Shown: piece by piece, positions 44,165 to 56,499 of the stretch | How the letters are laid out: each line of letters starts with the position of its first letter | Numbering within the stretch: the stretch's first letter is position 1 | Assembly (NCBI GenBank): GCA_032716605.1 | Contig: CM064573.1 | Location: forward strand, 5,703,119 to 5,767,118 | DNA length: 64,000 bases | Source: Paralithodes platypus | Taxonomy: Eukaryota > Arthropoda > Malacostraca > Decapoda > Lithodidae | Direction of reading: 5' to 3' | Notes under the pieces: model-generated | The model's database searches: none | Seen by the model: the letters and a program-made list of their open reading frames with translations, nothing else | What the model was told of the DNA's origin: nothing | Program-made: the position numbers and the translations under genes

Positions 44165-44635
44165 ACAAAAGACCTCCGTCTACGTATTGTGAAAAACCTG
44201 TTATCCTCCGGCAAATTATGGGGTTGAGTGAGTGAAGGGGGGGACAGTGAATGAAGGAGGATACATGTTTTTCATAATACGTGTTGCTAGCCCCAAACGC
44301 GCGAGCAACTGTGGCTTTCAACCATCCGACACATCCCCTTTTATTTATGTGCATCACACATGGTAAATACAAATAAAGTTAATTTTTTGTTTTACCCTAC
44401 TGTGGAAAGACTACGGATAGACCACTCCTGCCCGGGCCTCACACAGTGGCATGACCCAGTCCAATCGAACTGAGCTCATGACGCTGGTGGCATTGCCCGG
44501 AGGATAGCCATCCCTAGTCTTTGCTTGAGCCAGAGGGTTTCCCGGGGTTCACCTGAAACTTCTCTGATTTTACGGCCTATTTCATTCACCATCTTAAGGG
44601 TGGTAGGGCCGAAGACTCCTGAAGTTTCACACACA
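44165..44635. other. Unassigned stretch
   Basis: No supported gene or repeat was found. There is no tandem structure until the array at 44636. Confidence 0.4.
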
Positions 44636-45242
44636 CTACGTGCTAGCCAGTTCTCAGACAATGTACCGTAGGCTGTGTTGTGCACTAAGTGGCTGTGTTT
44701 ATAGCCTAGCCCCCCCCCTCCCCCACACACACACACACACACTACGACGTAGTGACTACGTTCTACCCAGTTCTCAGACAATGTATCGTAGGCTGTGTTG
44801 TGCACTAAGTGGCTGTGTTTGTAGCCTAGGCGCCCCCCCCCCCCCCTCACACACACACACACACTACGACGTAGTGACTACGTTCTAGCCAGTTCTCAGA
44901 CAATGTATCGTAGGCTGTGTTGTGCACTAAGTGGCTGTGTTTGTAGCCTAGCCCCCCCCCCCCCCCCACACACACACACATATAGACTACGTCCTAGCCA
45001 CTTCTCAGCAAATGTAACATATGTGTTGTAATAAGAGTCTGTGTTTGTAGCTTAGCCTCCCCCACCCCCTCCACACACACACACACTACGTTCTAGCCTA
45101 GCCAGTTCTCAGAAAATGTACCGTATGTGTTGTAATAAGTGGCTGTGTTTGTAGCCTGACCTCCCACCACCACCACACACACACATACATACTACGTTCT
45201 AGCCAGTTCTCATTAAATGTACCGTATGTGTTGTAATAAGGT
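44636..45242 (+). repeat. 105-125-bp tandem array, six units
   Basis: Units begin TCTAGCCAGTTCTCAGACAA type at about 44641, 44763, 44885, 44993, 45098 and 45199. Each contains 'ggctgtgtttgtagcct', a C-run and a CA microsatellite. Units 1-3 (with TAAGTGGCTGTG and GTAGTGACTACG) are closer to each other than to units 4-6. Confidence 0.88.
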
Positions 45243-47515
45243 GTGAGGTCATTATCAAACACTTAAGTGGATCCAAGTGTGCAAATGAACGTACTCCCTC
45301 TCAGATACCAGTCTTAAGTCAGGATAAGCCAGAGTTAAACTCGACAGCTACATATGAACATTTTATTGCATCACTCCACAATGCTCAAAATACATATATC
45401 TCCAAAAGAAGATTTAGATCGACACAGAACCAACCAAAATGGATGAATAATACAGTAATAGATCTAGGAATAAAGAAAGGATACCGGTATAGAAAAATTA
45501 AGAAAGGCAAAAATCACTTACATATATACTATCAGACTCTATTAAGACAGGTAAAAAAGGATATTGGGAAAGCAAAAAGAAATTATGAAATCAAGATAGC
45601 CAACTACTCAAAATTTAACTCTAAAGCTTTTTACCAAATATATAAATCAAAGTTAGAGATATAGATCTTAATTAAAATTTCGAAAGGAGAAATAACAGAA
45701 AATTATTTAGAAATGTGAAGTACATCAAATAGTCTCTTTCCGTTTTCACTAATGAAAATTTGGCAGTTTCCAGAAGTCCGTAGGGTATATATCGATAGTA
45801 TAGAAAATATGTTGGGCTAAGTCAGGTTACTATTATTAGAAATTATGTGCTTAAGGCAAATAATGTAGATATGAGTTAAGTTACCCACTAACATTTCTAT
45901 TTAAAGAGTCATTAGAAACAGGCTTAGTTCCAGAAGCTTGCAAATGTGGTTGCGATCTTCTAAAAGGTGATAAATCAATAGCATCCAATTACCGTCCCAT
46001 TAGTCTCACATCAAACATAGGAAAGTTGCTAGAGTCAATTATTGCTAGGAAAATTAGAAACCATCTAGAAATATTTAACTTAATAAATTCTTCTCAGCAT
46101 GGATTCACTCAGGGACGTTCTTGCATTACTAATTTGCTTGGCTTTTTCTCAGAGGTATAGGAATCAGTAGATAATGATAAGTCATATGATATAATATATT
46201 TAGATTTCAGTAAACCTTCGACAGAGCCCCTCATGAAAGATTGATGAGAAAGGTTGAGGTGCATGGAATAGGTGGGTCGTAGTTGGGATGGATTAGGTGA
46301 TGGCTAATTGGTAGGAAGCAGAGATTCAGCATAATGGTATAAAGTCAGAATGGGGTGCAGTTAAAAGTGGTGTCCCCCAAGGATCTGTAATAGGCCCTCT
46401 GTTGTTTGTTATATACATAAGTGACCTTGATTTAGGTATAACTAGTAGGATAAGTAAATTCGCAGACGATACCAAAATGGGGAAAACAATAGATTCAGAT
46501 AGCGACATAGAGAGCCTCCAAAGGGATCTAGATACCTTACAAAATGGTCAGTAAATTGGTAGATGAATTATAAGATTGACAAATGCAAGTTATTAAAGAT
46601 AGGGAAGATGAATACAAATGCAAAATATAAACTAGCTAATACGGAATTAGAAAATCAGACTGTGAGAAAGATTTTGGGGAGTTTGTTAGCAATGATTTGA
46701 AGCCTAACACAGTGTATAAGCGTTCGTAATAAGGCAAACAGGATTCTCAGGTTCATCTCAAGGAGTGTGAGTAACATAACTGCTGATGTTATTTTAAAAC
46801 TTTACTTGTCATTCGTGAGACCCCATATGGATTATGCTGTTCAATTTTGGTGTCCTTATTACAGAATGGACAGATTCCTTGGAGAGAGTACAACGTAGAA
46901 TGACAAAAATTATCCATAATATTATAAATCTTCCACATGAAGAAAGGTTGAAGAAATTAGACTTACATTCGTTAGAGAGACGCAGAGTAGAGGGGATATG
47001 ATAGAGGTGTTCAAGTGAGTTAGTTGGATTAATAAAGGGGATATGAAAGATGTACGGTACTAAAGCTCAGTGATAGCGAAAAAAACTCTAACAAATGGTT
47101 TCAAATTAGATAAATTTCGTTTCAGAAAATATATAGGCAAATATTGGTTTGGTAACGTAACAGAGTTGTAGATAGGTGGAATAGGTTACCAAGTGTTATA
47201 GTGGGATCAAGAACGTTAGAGATCTTAAAGATAGAATTAGATAGGCAAGCTTCAAGATAAAATTGGATAGGCATATGGACGAGATGGGTTGGGTGTGAGG
47301 GGGATATGCCGGGTGTGGGCCAATCGGCGCTCTGCAGACCCCCGTAATCTTGTGTTTACCTCTGGCTGTTTTGGTGAGGTCGGTCCTCATGATGTTAGTG
47401 TGCTGGGCCTATAATTAGGCCTTATCATTGGAGTTGGATGTGAGAGGGATCTGCCTTGTGTAGGCCAATCGGCCTTCTGCAGACTCCCATTTTCTAATGT
47501 TCTTAAGTTTGTACC
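45243..47515 (+). pseudogene. CR1-type LINE, heavily decayed
   Basis: A second, more decayed CR1-group element. Readable parts: QVKKDIGKAKRNYEIKIAN (45550-45610), ASNYRPISLTSNIGKLLESI (about 45985-46040), SQHGFTQGRSCITNLLGFF (about 46095), [27 protein letters not shown] (46365-46420), FADDTKMGKT (about 46460), then VQRRMTKIIHNII (about 46890). At least five frameshifts or stops lie between them. The 3' end carries 'gtaggccaatcggccttctg' followed by 'cagactcccattttctaatg' and TTCTTA, and a diverged copy of that end lies just before it (47285-47345). The endonuclease is largely missing. Confidence 0.8.
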
Positions 47516-47645
47516 CTAGCGTCCCCCCCCCCCCCCCCCCTTACCTCTCTCAGTGTGTAGTTATGTACATTTATATATCCTTCGTACAGGAATGTATGGC
47601 TATGTTGTCTTTGTATGTATGATATTGTATATATGCCAACCTTAA

Positions 47646-47851
47646 CCCTTTCTGTACCGGTGACGTCTTTGTAGATTTATTCTTGCTATATTTAGAAAAT
47701 TTTGTGCAGTTTAAAAGGACCTGTGGTAGTAAAATGGGTTAAGTGAGATAGCTGGAAGCCTGTTAATTGCTGGAGGCTCTTTTTAAACTGAATACAATGG
47801 TCTAATAGTAGCCAGAGTAAAATTAAAAATACATCATCGGTACAGAAGGGG
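47646..47851. repeat. T3 TTAA element
   Basis: TTAA at 47642-47645 is followed by CCCTTTCTGTACCGGTGACG. The right end is CATCGGTACAGAAGGGG, then TTCA. The interior has a central 'aaatgggttaagtgagatag'. It is a good reference copy for T3, about 206 bp. Confidence 0.78.
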
Positions 47852-47979
47852 TTCATAGGATCTAAGGAAGCCTAATTTAACCTAACCTAAGTGCCGGTAC
47901 TAACTTAAACTCGTTAAACTAAACTTTGCAGTCGGATTAAATTATATTCGATTATTATAGGTAACTTAATACACTTGCC

Positions 47980-50470
47980 ATTGGCTCTCCTCTCACACTA
48001 CTGATCCACCTGGTGAACAAGCCTACGTCTTTTCTATCCTAAATGACCTAGAGCAGTTAGTTCAGCAACCCACCCGTATCCCGGATCGCATCGGAGATCG
48101 GCCCAACATTCTTGACTTGTTTCTAACTTCTAACCCTTCTTCTTATACTGTCGATCTTTTCTCTCCTCTGGGCTCCTCCGACCATAAACTTATCTCTGTC
48201 ACCTGTCCTATCTCTCCAGTACAGCCACCCGATCCTCCTAGCCGGCGGCGCTTGTGGCACTTTGGCGCTGCCGACTGGGAGGCTCTTCGGCAGTACTTCT
48301 TTGATTTCCCATGGAATGATTTCTGCTTCCATGGCCGAGGACCCTCGGAGAGTGCTGAACGCATTACCGAGGTAATCCTATCGGGCATGGAAGCATACAT
48401 TCCATTCTCTTTCTCTCAGACTAATGCTAAAAAATCTTGGTTTACTCACGCCTGTTCTACTGCTGTCTGCAATAAGGAGGAAGCATTCAAACGGTACCGA
48501 CGCCTTAAAACTCAAGACTCTCATTCTTCATATGTTTCTGCCCGGAATCAAGCCAAATCTGTTTTTCGACTTGCCAAGCACTCTTTCATCAATAATAAAT
48601 GCACTGAACTATCCAACTCTAGCTCTTCCCAAGCTTTCTGGCATCTAGCCAAAAACCTCTCCAACAATTTCTCTTCCTCGTCTTTCCCTCCCCTTTCCCA
48701 CTCTGATGGCACAACCATCACTTCTTCCTCTGACAAAGCTAAACTCTTCGCTCAAACCTTTGCTAGAAACTCCACCTTGGATGATTCCGGTGCTATTCCT
48801 CCCTCTCCGCCCTCCTCTCTCTTACTTATGCCTAATATCCTAATCTCTTCTAAAGATGTACTTTCTACCCTCTCTGGGCTTAACACTAATAAGGCGTACG
48901 GTCCGGACGGTGTTCCTCCTGTTGTTCTCAAAAACTGTGCTTCCGTGCTGACTCCCTGCCTAGGCAAACTCTTTCGTCTCTGTCTATCCTCTAACGTCTT
49001 CCCTTCATGCTGGAAGTTTGCTCACATTCAACCTGTCCCAAAGAAGGGTGACCGCTCTCAACCCTCCAACTATCGTCCAATTGCTCTTATCTCTTGTCTT
49101 TCTAAAGTTTTTGAAACTATTCTTGCTTCCAAATTTCTTAAGCATTTCTCTTCTCATAATCTGCTCTCAGATCGCCAGTATGGCTTCCTTAAGGGTCGCT
49201 CTACTGGTGATCTTCTTTCATATCTTACTAACTCTTGGTCATCCTCCTTCCGGGACTTCGGTGAGACTTTTTCTATTGCACTAGACATATCGAAAGCCTT
49301 CGATAGAGTCTGGCATAAATCTTTAATTTCTAAACTACCCTCCTTCGGTTTCTATCCCTCCATCTGTGCCTTTGTCTCTAATTTCCTTTCCGGCCGTTCC
49401 ATAGCCGCGGTTGTGGACGGCCATTGTTCACTTCCTCACCCTATAAACTCCGGTGTTCCTCAGGGCTCTGTCCTATCTCCTATTCTCTTTCTAATTTTTA
49501 TAAATGATCTCCTTAACTGTACCTTAATTCCCATCCATTCATACGCAGACGACTCAACCTTACACTACTCCATTAGTTTTTCAGAACACCCCAGCCAGCA
49601 ATCCCTCTACGACAAACGTAATGAAGCCATAGAACTCTTAAATTCTGATCTAAATACTATTTCCAATTGGGGCAGAGAAAACCTTGTTAACTTTAATGCT
49701 TCCAAAACCCAATTTCTCCATCTATCTACCCGTCAGGATCTCCCAGCGGACTATCCCTTATTTTTCAACAATACAAAAATCAACCCTTCATCTTCTCTCA
49801 ATATTCTTGGTGTCTCTTTTTCTTCTGCTCTCATTTGGAAGGACCATATTACCAGTCTTGCTAAGGCAGCCTCCCAGAAGCTGGGTGTGCTCAACCGCCT
49901 TAGGGGGTTCTTTTCCCCTGCACAGCTTCTTGCTCTGTACAGGGGCATAGTGCGCCCTTGTATTGAGTATTGTTCACATGTGTGGGGAGGTTCCTCTCAC
50001 ACCGCTCTCCTAGACAAAGTTGAAAGGAAGGCCTTTCGTATCATTAACTCCCGTCCACTCACCAACTCTCTGCAATCTCTCTCTCTCTCCGCCGCAATGT
50101 TGCATCTCTCTCGCTATTCTATCGCTACTATAATAATCAGTGTTCCTCAGAGCTATCCCAGTGCATACCACCTCCGTTACGTAGGGCACGTGGTACCCGT
50201 CTTGCAACTCAATCCCACCCCTACTCTGTGCAACTCTCCAACCCAAGAGTGAAACATTACTCTCAAACTTTCTTCTACTCAACAGCTGAGCTCTGGAACT
50301 CTCTCCCAGAATCAGTCTTTCCCTCTTCCTATGACTTAAATTGCTTCAAACTCTGTGTGTCCAGGCATTTTGGCTCGAACGTCCCTTGATTTTGGCCCTG
50401 TCACTCTTTCAACTATGGGGGAGGCACTCGCTATAGGCAGTTATGCCTTTTGCCTCCCTCAATCACATAG

Positions 50471-50500
<30 letters not shown>
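47980..50500 (+). pseudogene. Jockey/I-group LINE, best-preserved copy
   Basis: This is a 5'-truncated non-LTR retrotransposon with one 711-codon frame (48117-50252), which opens earlier as a continuation from about 47990. The C-terminal end of the endonuclease is present ([22 protein letters not shown]). The RT follows: [46 protein letters not shown] (Asp at residue 390), [20 protein letters not shown], and YADD at residues 476-479 (49542-49553). The thumb reads [17 protein letters not shown] frameshift near 50165 replaces the true C-terminus, which can be read in another frame as STAELWNSLPESVFPSSYDL. The 3' end is a poly-A tract at 50471-50500, as expected for target-primed insertion. It provides the empty site for the insertion at 2770-3249. 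Confidence 0.9.
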
Positions 50501-50501
<1 letters not shown>

Positions 50502-50504
50502 TGC

Positions 50505-51145
50505 AATATATCTCCTTCAGACATATTATGTTCCAGTAAGTCCACGGAGGCAGGCGCCCGGTATCATTGCCACTGCACCACACAGCTGCCAAAACCACAC
50601 TGCTGGCCGTTAGAATTGTCGGAGGAACCTGGGGTTGCCACCAACCGACAGATCTTCATCTAACTTACCGGACTTACTGAGCTCATATGACGCTCAATCG
50701 CGTCATAAACTTATTGGAGAGGCATGTAGATAAGTCCATATGACGCGATCGCGTCATATGAGTTTTTGGTCATAAGTTCCATATGACGCTATCGCGTCAT
50801 ATACAGTATATCGCAAGGAGATATTATTTTAACTCCTTCAGACATATATGACGCTACCGCGTCATATGGCCGAGTGCGCCAAAAACTCATATGACGCTAG
50901 TGCGTCATATGGACTTATCTTCATGGCTCTCTAATAAGTTATATGACGCTAGTGCGTCATATGGAGCTCAGTAAGTCCGATAAGTTAGCTTACGATAAAA
51001 CCGTTGGTGGCAACCTCAGCCACCTCCGATAATTCTAACGGCCGCAGTGTTGTTGTTAGTGTAGTGCGAGGCGGTGGCAAGGATACCGGGCTCTCGCCTC
51101 CGTAGACTTACTGGAACATAATATGTCTGAAGGAGATAATATTAT
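50505..51145. mobile_element. Giant palindrome with six TGACGC/GCGTCA boxes
   Basis: The two arms (50505-50820 and 50822-51145) are inverted copies starting at 'atatctccttcagacatatt' and 'gttccagtaagtc'. Six dyads of the form ATATGACGCnnnnGCGTCATA lie at about 50686, 50743, 50783, 50850, 50889 and 50941. There is no coding potential. The dyads differ in their 2-4 central bases (TCAATC, GATC, TATC, TACC, TAGT, TAGT). It abuts the poly-A tail of the LINE on its left. It is probably a foldback/MITE-like element; the boxes look like protein-binding sites. Confidence 0.8.
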
Positions 51146-51700
51146 GTTTTTTTCTTCTGCTCTGGGTCGGTTCTCGTCCTCCTCCCGCCACACTCCTCTT
51201 CCTAGAGTTCCATGAAGTATGAATCGGGATAGGAGTGAATCAGCCATCTTAACTGCTTCAGTTCTTTGAATAGGTGGGGGTCGGGGGTGCGGGTAGAGCT
51301 GTACCACACAAAAGGAGACTTCTGGCTCAATCGCAAGGGGAACTGGGGGCTCAGTGGCTCAGTGGTGGTGTGCCTTGAAGGGAGGTTTGCGGGGGTTGCA
51401 AGCAAGGGGGGGAGGGGGGGTTGCCGGGTGGAGGATAGTTGCCCTACCCTAATTAATGTCTGCAGATCCTATGAAGTGGGGGAGGCATGACGACGGTGTG
51501 GTGGTTTGACAGGTGACCAGGTGGCTCCCTTCACTACCGCCAACATAAAATAATGAAGAAAGATATGGAGGCGGTTCTATAGAGATGTTATAGAAGTACG
51601 GTAATCTAAAATATTGTTAGCGAGGAAGTATTTTTCTCTATATACCGGTACCTTACCATCGGTCTATGTCAGACGTTGGTAAATAATAGAATATCTCATC
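51146..51700. other. Unassigned, partly G-rich
   Basis: Nothing supported. A G-rich section at 51270-51425 keeps short frames open without recognisable domains. Confidence 0.4.
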
Positions 51701-51703
51701 ATA

Positions 51704-51707
<4 letters not shown>

Positions 51708-51734
<27 letters not shown>

Positions 51735-52041
51735 CTTTGTAGAGCTATTACCGGTATTTATGCTATCTAGAATACTGTTAATGATGTATTTTCTTTACCA
51801 TTTGTCTGATGTTGGTTTGTAATTGACTATCTCCATATCTGTGTTTGGGTTGTTAACAGAGAGAGAATGAGAATGTATTTACCGGTATATGTATATTTCT
51901 TACCATTGTCAAACGTTGGTCAGAGGACTATCTCTCCATAGCGTGTGTGTGTGTAATCATAGTACACAAACATATCTCAAGACCCAAATAACCTAAGTAT
52001 TTGTGACTGATATAATGCAAAACAATCATATAACGAAATTG

Positions 52042-52079
<38 letters not shown>

Positions 52080-52112
52080 CGAGAGCGAGAGTGAGAGCGA
52101 GAGTGAGAGTGT
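51708..52112. repeat. GA microsatellites
   Basis: (GA)n tracts lie at 51710-51733 and 52045-52112, the latter decaying into GAGC and GTGA units. The intervening DNA has several ACCGGTA motifs. Confidence 0.85.
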
Positions 52113-52134
52113 GTGTGAGAGTACAAAGGAAATC

Positions 52135-52776
52135 AAACAACAACAGGTCTAGTGACCCTTCTAGGTTGCTTGTCCTCCAAAACACGGAGGATCAAGTGTC
52201 CAAACAGTGGTTTAGAGTGGGTAAGGGAACATTGGAAAGGGAATTACTGCCCTGGAACTAATGTCCGTGGCAGGATTAGGAAGTTAGTAGAGGACAGATG
52301 GGTTAGTAACTGAGGGGGGATAAAATAAAGTTATTAATTTACAAACGCAGTCAGTCGTGGGTTTAATGAGAGATATTTGTCTATGCGGAGTTTAAATGAA
52401 TCAACGGTGATGCAGTCTATAACGTTTCGGGGAAGCCCATTTCACAAGTTGACAACTCGATTGAAGAAGAAATTCTTAGATTCGTGCGAGTTAAAAGATT
52501 TACCAATAATTTTGCAACCGTTTCCCCGCATGTAATTAGATTGGTCGATAGTGAAGTACTTACTACAGTTCATATGTCGATGCCTTTGATGATTTTGAAC
52601 ACTTGAATTAAGTCACCTCTTAATCTGCGCTGGGTTAAAGGAAATAGATTTAATTCTCCAAGACGCTCTTCGTATGGTTTGTTCTTTAGGCTAGGTATCA
52701 TTTTGGTAACTCTACGTTGAACTCGTTCTAGCTTGTTTATATCTTTTTGGTAATAAGGGCACCAGGATTGAAATTT
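52135..52776 (-). pseudogene. CR1 LINE 3' fragment
   Basis: Minus-strand copy of the CR1 at 17599-20770, covering the last part of ORF2 (from the region encoding KDINKLERVQRRVTKMIPSL) and the 3' untranslated part. It is 5'-truncated at 52776. The sequence is about 95% like the other copy (estimated by eye) and retains CGA at the position that is TGA (20305) there, giving FFFNRVVNLW. It supports a young family with recent copies. Confidence 0.85.
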
Positions 52777-53029
52777 CAGCTACTGTATTTTAATCCTATC
52801 ACACACATTTTCTGATATGTTTATCTTTAACAGCCATGCATGCATGATACTATGAGTTCCCCAAATATAACTAGGCCTAGTCCCATATAGCCTACTGTAT
52901 GAGTAGTGGCCTACGTGTCACATCATTTAAATATTAATGCAATACCACATACATTATTATCACAATCATGCACTCATCAAATCTGCATCAATGTCCCAAT
53001 CCCCCCTCACAAACAATCACTTAATTAGG
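52777..53029. other. Unassigned spacer
   Basis: AT-rich spacer without recognisable features. Confidence 0.4.
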
Positions 53030-53150
53030 CTATTCAGTCACCACCACATACATGTAGGCTACATACATGTACTATTGTGGACATAAGTCCTGCTACACCT
53101 GCCTGACAGGGATCCGCGAATTGTGTTGGTAACATTGGTTACCCCCCGTC

Positions 53151-55840
53151 CCCCACCCCATACCTTTACCTTTACCTTTGGATGTGTTCGCCGCTCCTCT
53201 AGCGGCACCAAGGAGCGCGACGCCCCTCGTTATGGGTGGTGATTGGGTGCAGTAGACTGGTTGAAGCGACAGCTCGCTCCCTTGCGAGGATGGGCTCGTC
53301 TGGCACTTTTTGCAGTTCGACATCTAGGGCTCTCTTGAAGTTGTCTAACGAGATGTCCCTCATGTCTCTTACTCGCCGTGGGAGTTTGTTGAAGAGACGT
53401 GGGCCTCTGTGTGATAACCAGCCCTCTCGCAGAGAGCCCATAGCACCCCTGTTATTCATCCGGGGGATTTCGCATTCCCAGCCTCTCCTATCACTGAATT
53501 TCATGACTATCGGAGTATGTAGGTTTGGTACTAAACCCTCTGCGATTTTCCACGTGTATATTATTAGGTAACGTTCTCTTCTACGTTCCAGTGAGTACAG
53601 ATTCAGTGCTCTTAAACGCTCCCAATAGTGTAGATGTTTTATCGAACTTATATGCGAAGTGAAATTTCTTTGTACACTCTCTACGTCATTTATTTCACCT
53701 GCTTTGTATGGGGATGTTAATACGCTACAGTATTCAAGCCGCGGTAGCACTAGAGATTTGAAGAGCGTTATCATAGGCAATTCACCGCGTGTTTTAAAAG
53801 TACGCAGAATCCAACCTGTTAGAAGTTTCGCAGCCGCCACTTTGACCTGGTTATGTACTTTGAAACCCATATTTTCAGACATTAACCCTTAAAGAGCGGC
53901 GCGCAACATAAGTCGAGTTGAAAAAACTGGCAAAAAACGGGTGAAAAAAGGGTGGAAATCGAGTGAAAAGGGGTGGGATAGTAATGATCCATACGTCCGA
54001 CATCTGTGGCCTCCCGGCCCACACTAACTCCAGTTCCCCCACCGCGCGGGAGGATGACAGTGTAACCAATAGTTTGCTAAAAGTGAGCAATGTAGCAAAA
54101 TCAGCTAAACTTCCATCTTCGAGGTAACACTGTCAGTGCTCCATGAGTGCTACGTAGTTGTATGTGGCGTCATTGTGTAGCGATTTCCACCTAGTTTTCG
54201 GCGCAATACAGTTCCTTTCATACTGATGGTTGATATAGCAGTCAGAACGGCCTGGAAAGGCCCAAAACGGCCACAGAGCACCCGCTAGACAAGGGTTAAT
54301 ACCCCAAGGTCTTTCACACTGTCTTTCCGTTCTATTATGTGGTTAGATTCTGTTAAGTAATTTGTAATTTCTTTAACACCATTATTATCTCCGTACCGTA
54401 TTAATTGGAATTTTTCCTCATTGAATTGCATGTTGTTTTCCCTGGTCCACTGGAACACTACATTCATGTCTTCCTGCAGTCGGCCCGTGTCCTCTTGTGT
54501 GTTTACTATCTTGCTTAATTTTGTGTCATCAGCAAAAGACGACACCGTACTGTGTCTGGTGTTGGTATCTAGGTCGCAAATTAGTATGAGGAACAGAAGG
54601 GGTGCTAGCACTGTTCCTTGGGGCACTGAGCTTTTGACATCCGAAGGCTCAGAAGTGACTTGGTTTACTGCTACCGATTGTTTTCGGTTTACGAGGAAAT
54701 TGTATATCCACCGTCCGATTTTCCCAGTTATACCTTTTGCTTTCAGTTTGTGGGCTATTATACCATGGTCACATTTATCAAATGCCTTAGCAAAATCGGT
54801 GTAAATGACATCCACGTTTTTCTTTTCTTCTAGCGCTTTAAGAATTTTGTCATAGTGTTCCAAAAGTTGTGAGAGACATGATCTTCCCGCTCTGAACCCA
54901 TGTTGACCGGTGTTTTGTAGTTCATTTGTCTCCATGAATGTTGAAATTTTGCTTCGCAGGACTCGCTCGAAAACTTTAATGATGTGAGAGGTTAGAGCTA
55001 CCGGGCGGTAGTTTTTGGGTAGTGCTTTACTCCCTCCTTTATGCAGTGGGGCAATTATTGTGTTTTTCAAGCTATCTGGTATGTCACCAGTGTCTAGACT
55101 CCTTCTCCACATTATAGCCAGGGGTTTTGAGAGGTTTTCCTTAAATTTTTTCATTAGGATCGAATTCCAAGAGTCCGGGCCTGGTGCCGAGTGGGATGGC
55201 ATGTTGGAAATGGCCTCTTCTATGTCTTTTGGACCGAAATCAATATCCAGCATCTGAGGGGTTTCCGTGGGGGAGGTTTCCATGAAAAATATATTTTGGT
55301 CTCTGATGACTTTAGTTTCATCAGGCTCACTGAATGCCATTTCATACTGCCTGCTTAAGAGTTCGCTCATTTCCTTTTTGTCCCCTGTGAAAGAGCCGTC
55401 CCCTTTGCTCAGTGGGCCGATGTTTGATGTTGTTTTAGCCTTTTGTTTGGCGTATGAAAAGAAGTATTTGGAATTTTCCTTTATACCTGCAATAGCTTTC
55501 CTCTCCTCTTCCATATGTTGTAGTTCATATGATCTTCTTAGCCTTTGTTCAATTTCCACAATTTCTCTATCTATTTCGACCTTTTGCCTATCCTGTAGAT
55601 TTTGATGTGTGCGTCTTTGTGTGAGTAATTTTCTTCTTCTGTACAGTCTCCTCCTTTCCCGATCTTGTTTGCTTCTTCGTTTTGTTTGTCTTGCAGGTAT
55701 ATGGTGGCTACAGATTTGGGTCATGGTTTCTGTTATTAAGACTAGACATTCTGCTGGTGTCAGGTTATCCATTAAATCTTCCCAGTCTATTTCCTCCATT
55801 TCTTGATTTACCTCTTCCCACCTAATGTTTTTGTTATTGA
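53151..55840 (-). pseudogene. CR1-group LINE reverse transcriptase, interrupted
   Basis: Minus-strand element inserted in the left arm of the inverted repeat. The first frame (55799-54300, open further upstream) encodes a basic linker and an RT: HSAPGPDSWNSILMKKF, YRPVALTSHIIKVFERVL, VDVIYTDFAKAFDKCDH, VPQGTVLAPLLFLI, and the catalytic FADD near 54530. The second frame (53882-53199) holds the thumb and C-terminus (LLTGWILRTFKTRGELPMIT, VLPRLEYCSVLTSPY, GPRLFNKLPRRVRD). A T1b element at 53886-54295 separates them at KDLGVL|MSENMG. Apart from that insertion I see no frameshift over about 725 codons, so the copy was intact in this region when it was hit. The 3' tail is (AAAGGT)n at about 53160-53180. 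The endonuclease is absent (5' truncation). Confidence 0.87.
53886..54295. mobile_element. T1b-type TTAA element in the LINE
   Basis: Length is 410 bp with TTAA at 53882-53885 and 54296-54299. The ends are CCCTTAAAGAGCGGCGCGC and the inverse-type GCGGGTGCT...GACAAGGG. Removing it with one TTAA joins GGTATTAATG (Val-Leu-Met) in frame on the minus strand. It is related to T1a at one end (AGAGCGGCGCGCAAC) and to T1b at the other, linking the two subfamilies. Confidence 0.87.
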
Positions 55841-56499
55841 AGTTAAATTTATACCACCCCCACTATACCACCCTCTCTCAGTCAAACCCTTCCTTCCTCC
55901 TCTACTTTGGTTCTTGTTCATGTCTATAAGCCGTTCTATATTTATCCATCTCTCATCGAATCATTGTATTTTTATGAATGTTTTCCAAATCTTCCTAAAA
56001 TTAAATATTATATCGTTACATACTTCATACATATTGAATATTTGCCCTTTTTTACAAACCTAGCAGAATATAAAGTTTGATAATCCATTCGAATATGAAA
56101 GTTTATTAACAATATAGGTTATTTAAGTCAAATACAACCGAAACTGTAATTTACTTTTGCATTATCATATTTCAATTCGGTTATAAGTATCTAAACACAT
56201 ACCTGTATATCCCACCGTTTGGAGTAAGCATGGATTTCACTGTCAAAGTTTATAAATTATTGAATGAAAGAATTGACACACATAAAATGGGTTCCTATAT
56301 TAAATTAATTGAATATTAAAAGTTATAAATATATGGTCACGTGTGTATTCTCAATACTCGCCTGTCAACCCACCTCCCCTTAATTACGGTAGCTCACACT
56401 AATATATTCATATTTCGTAACTAGTCAACTCAAACACACGACCACACACATTAATGTAACATTACATTACACAAACTTGCATGTTATTTCCATACTTAA

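Noticed and set aside
42982..44214. Open frames of up to 280 codons on both strands (His/Thr- and Cys/Val-rich)
   Set aside because: They are an 18-bp minisatellite and CA-rich repeats read as protein. A unit length divisible by three keeps all frames open. There is no start context or domain.
44636..45242. CRISPR-like or regulatory array
   Set aside because: Whole units of 105-125 bp repeat head to tail, including their C-runs and CA tracts; it is an ordinary tandem repeat.
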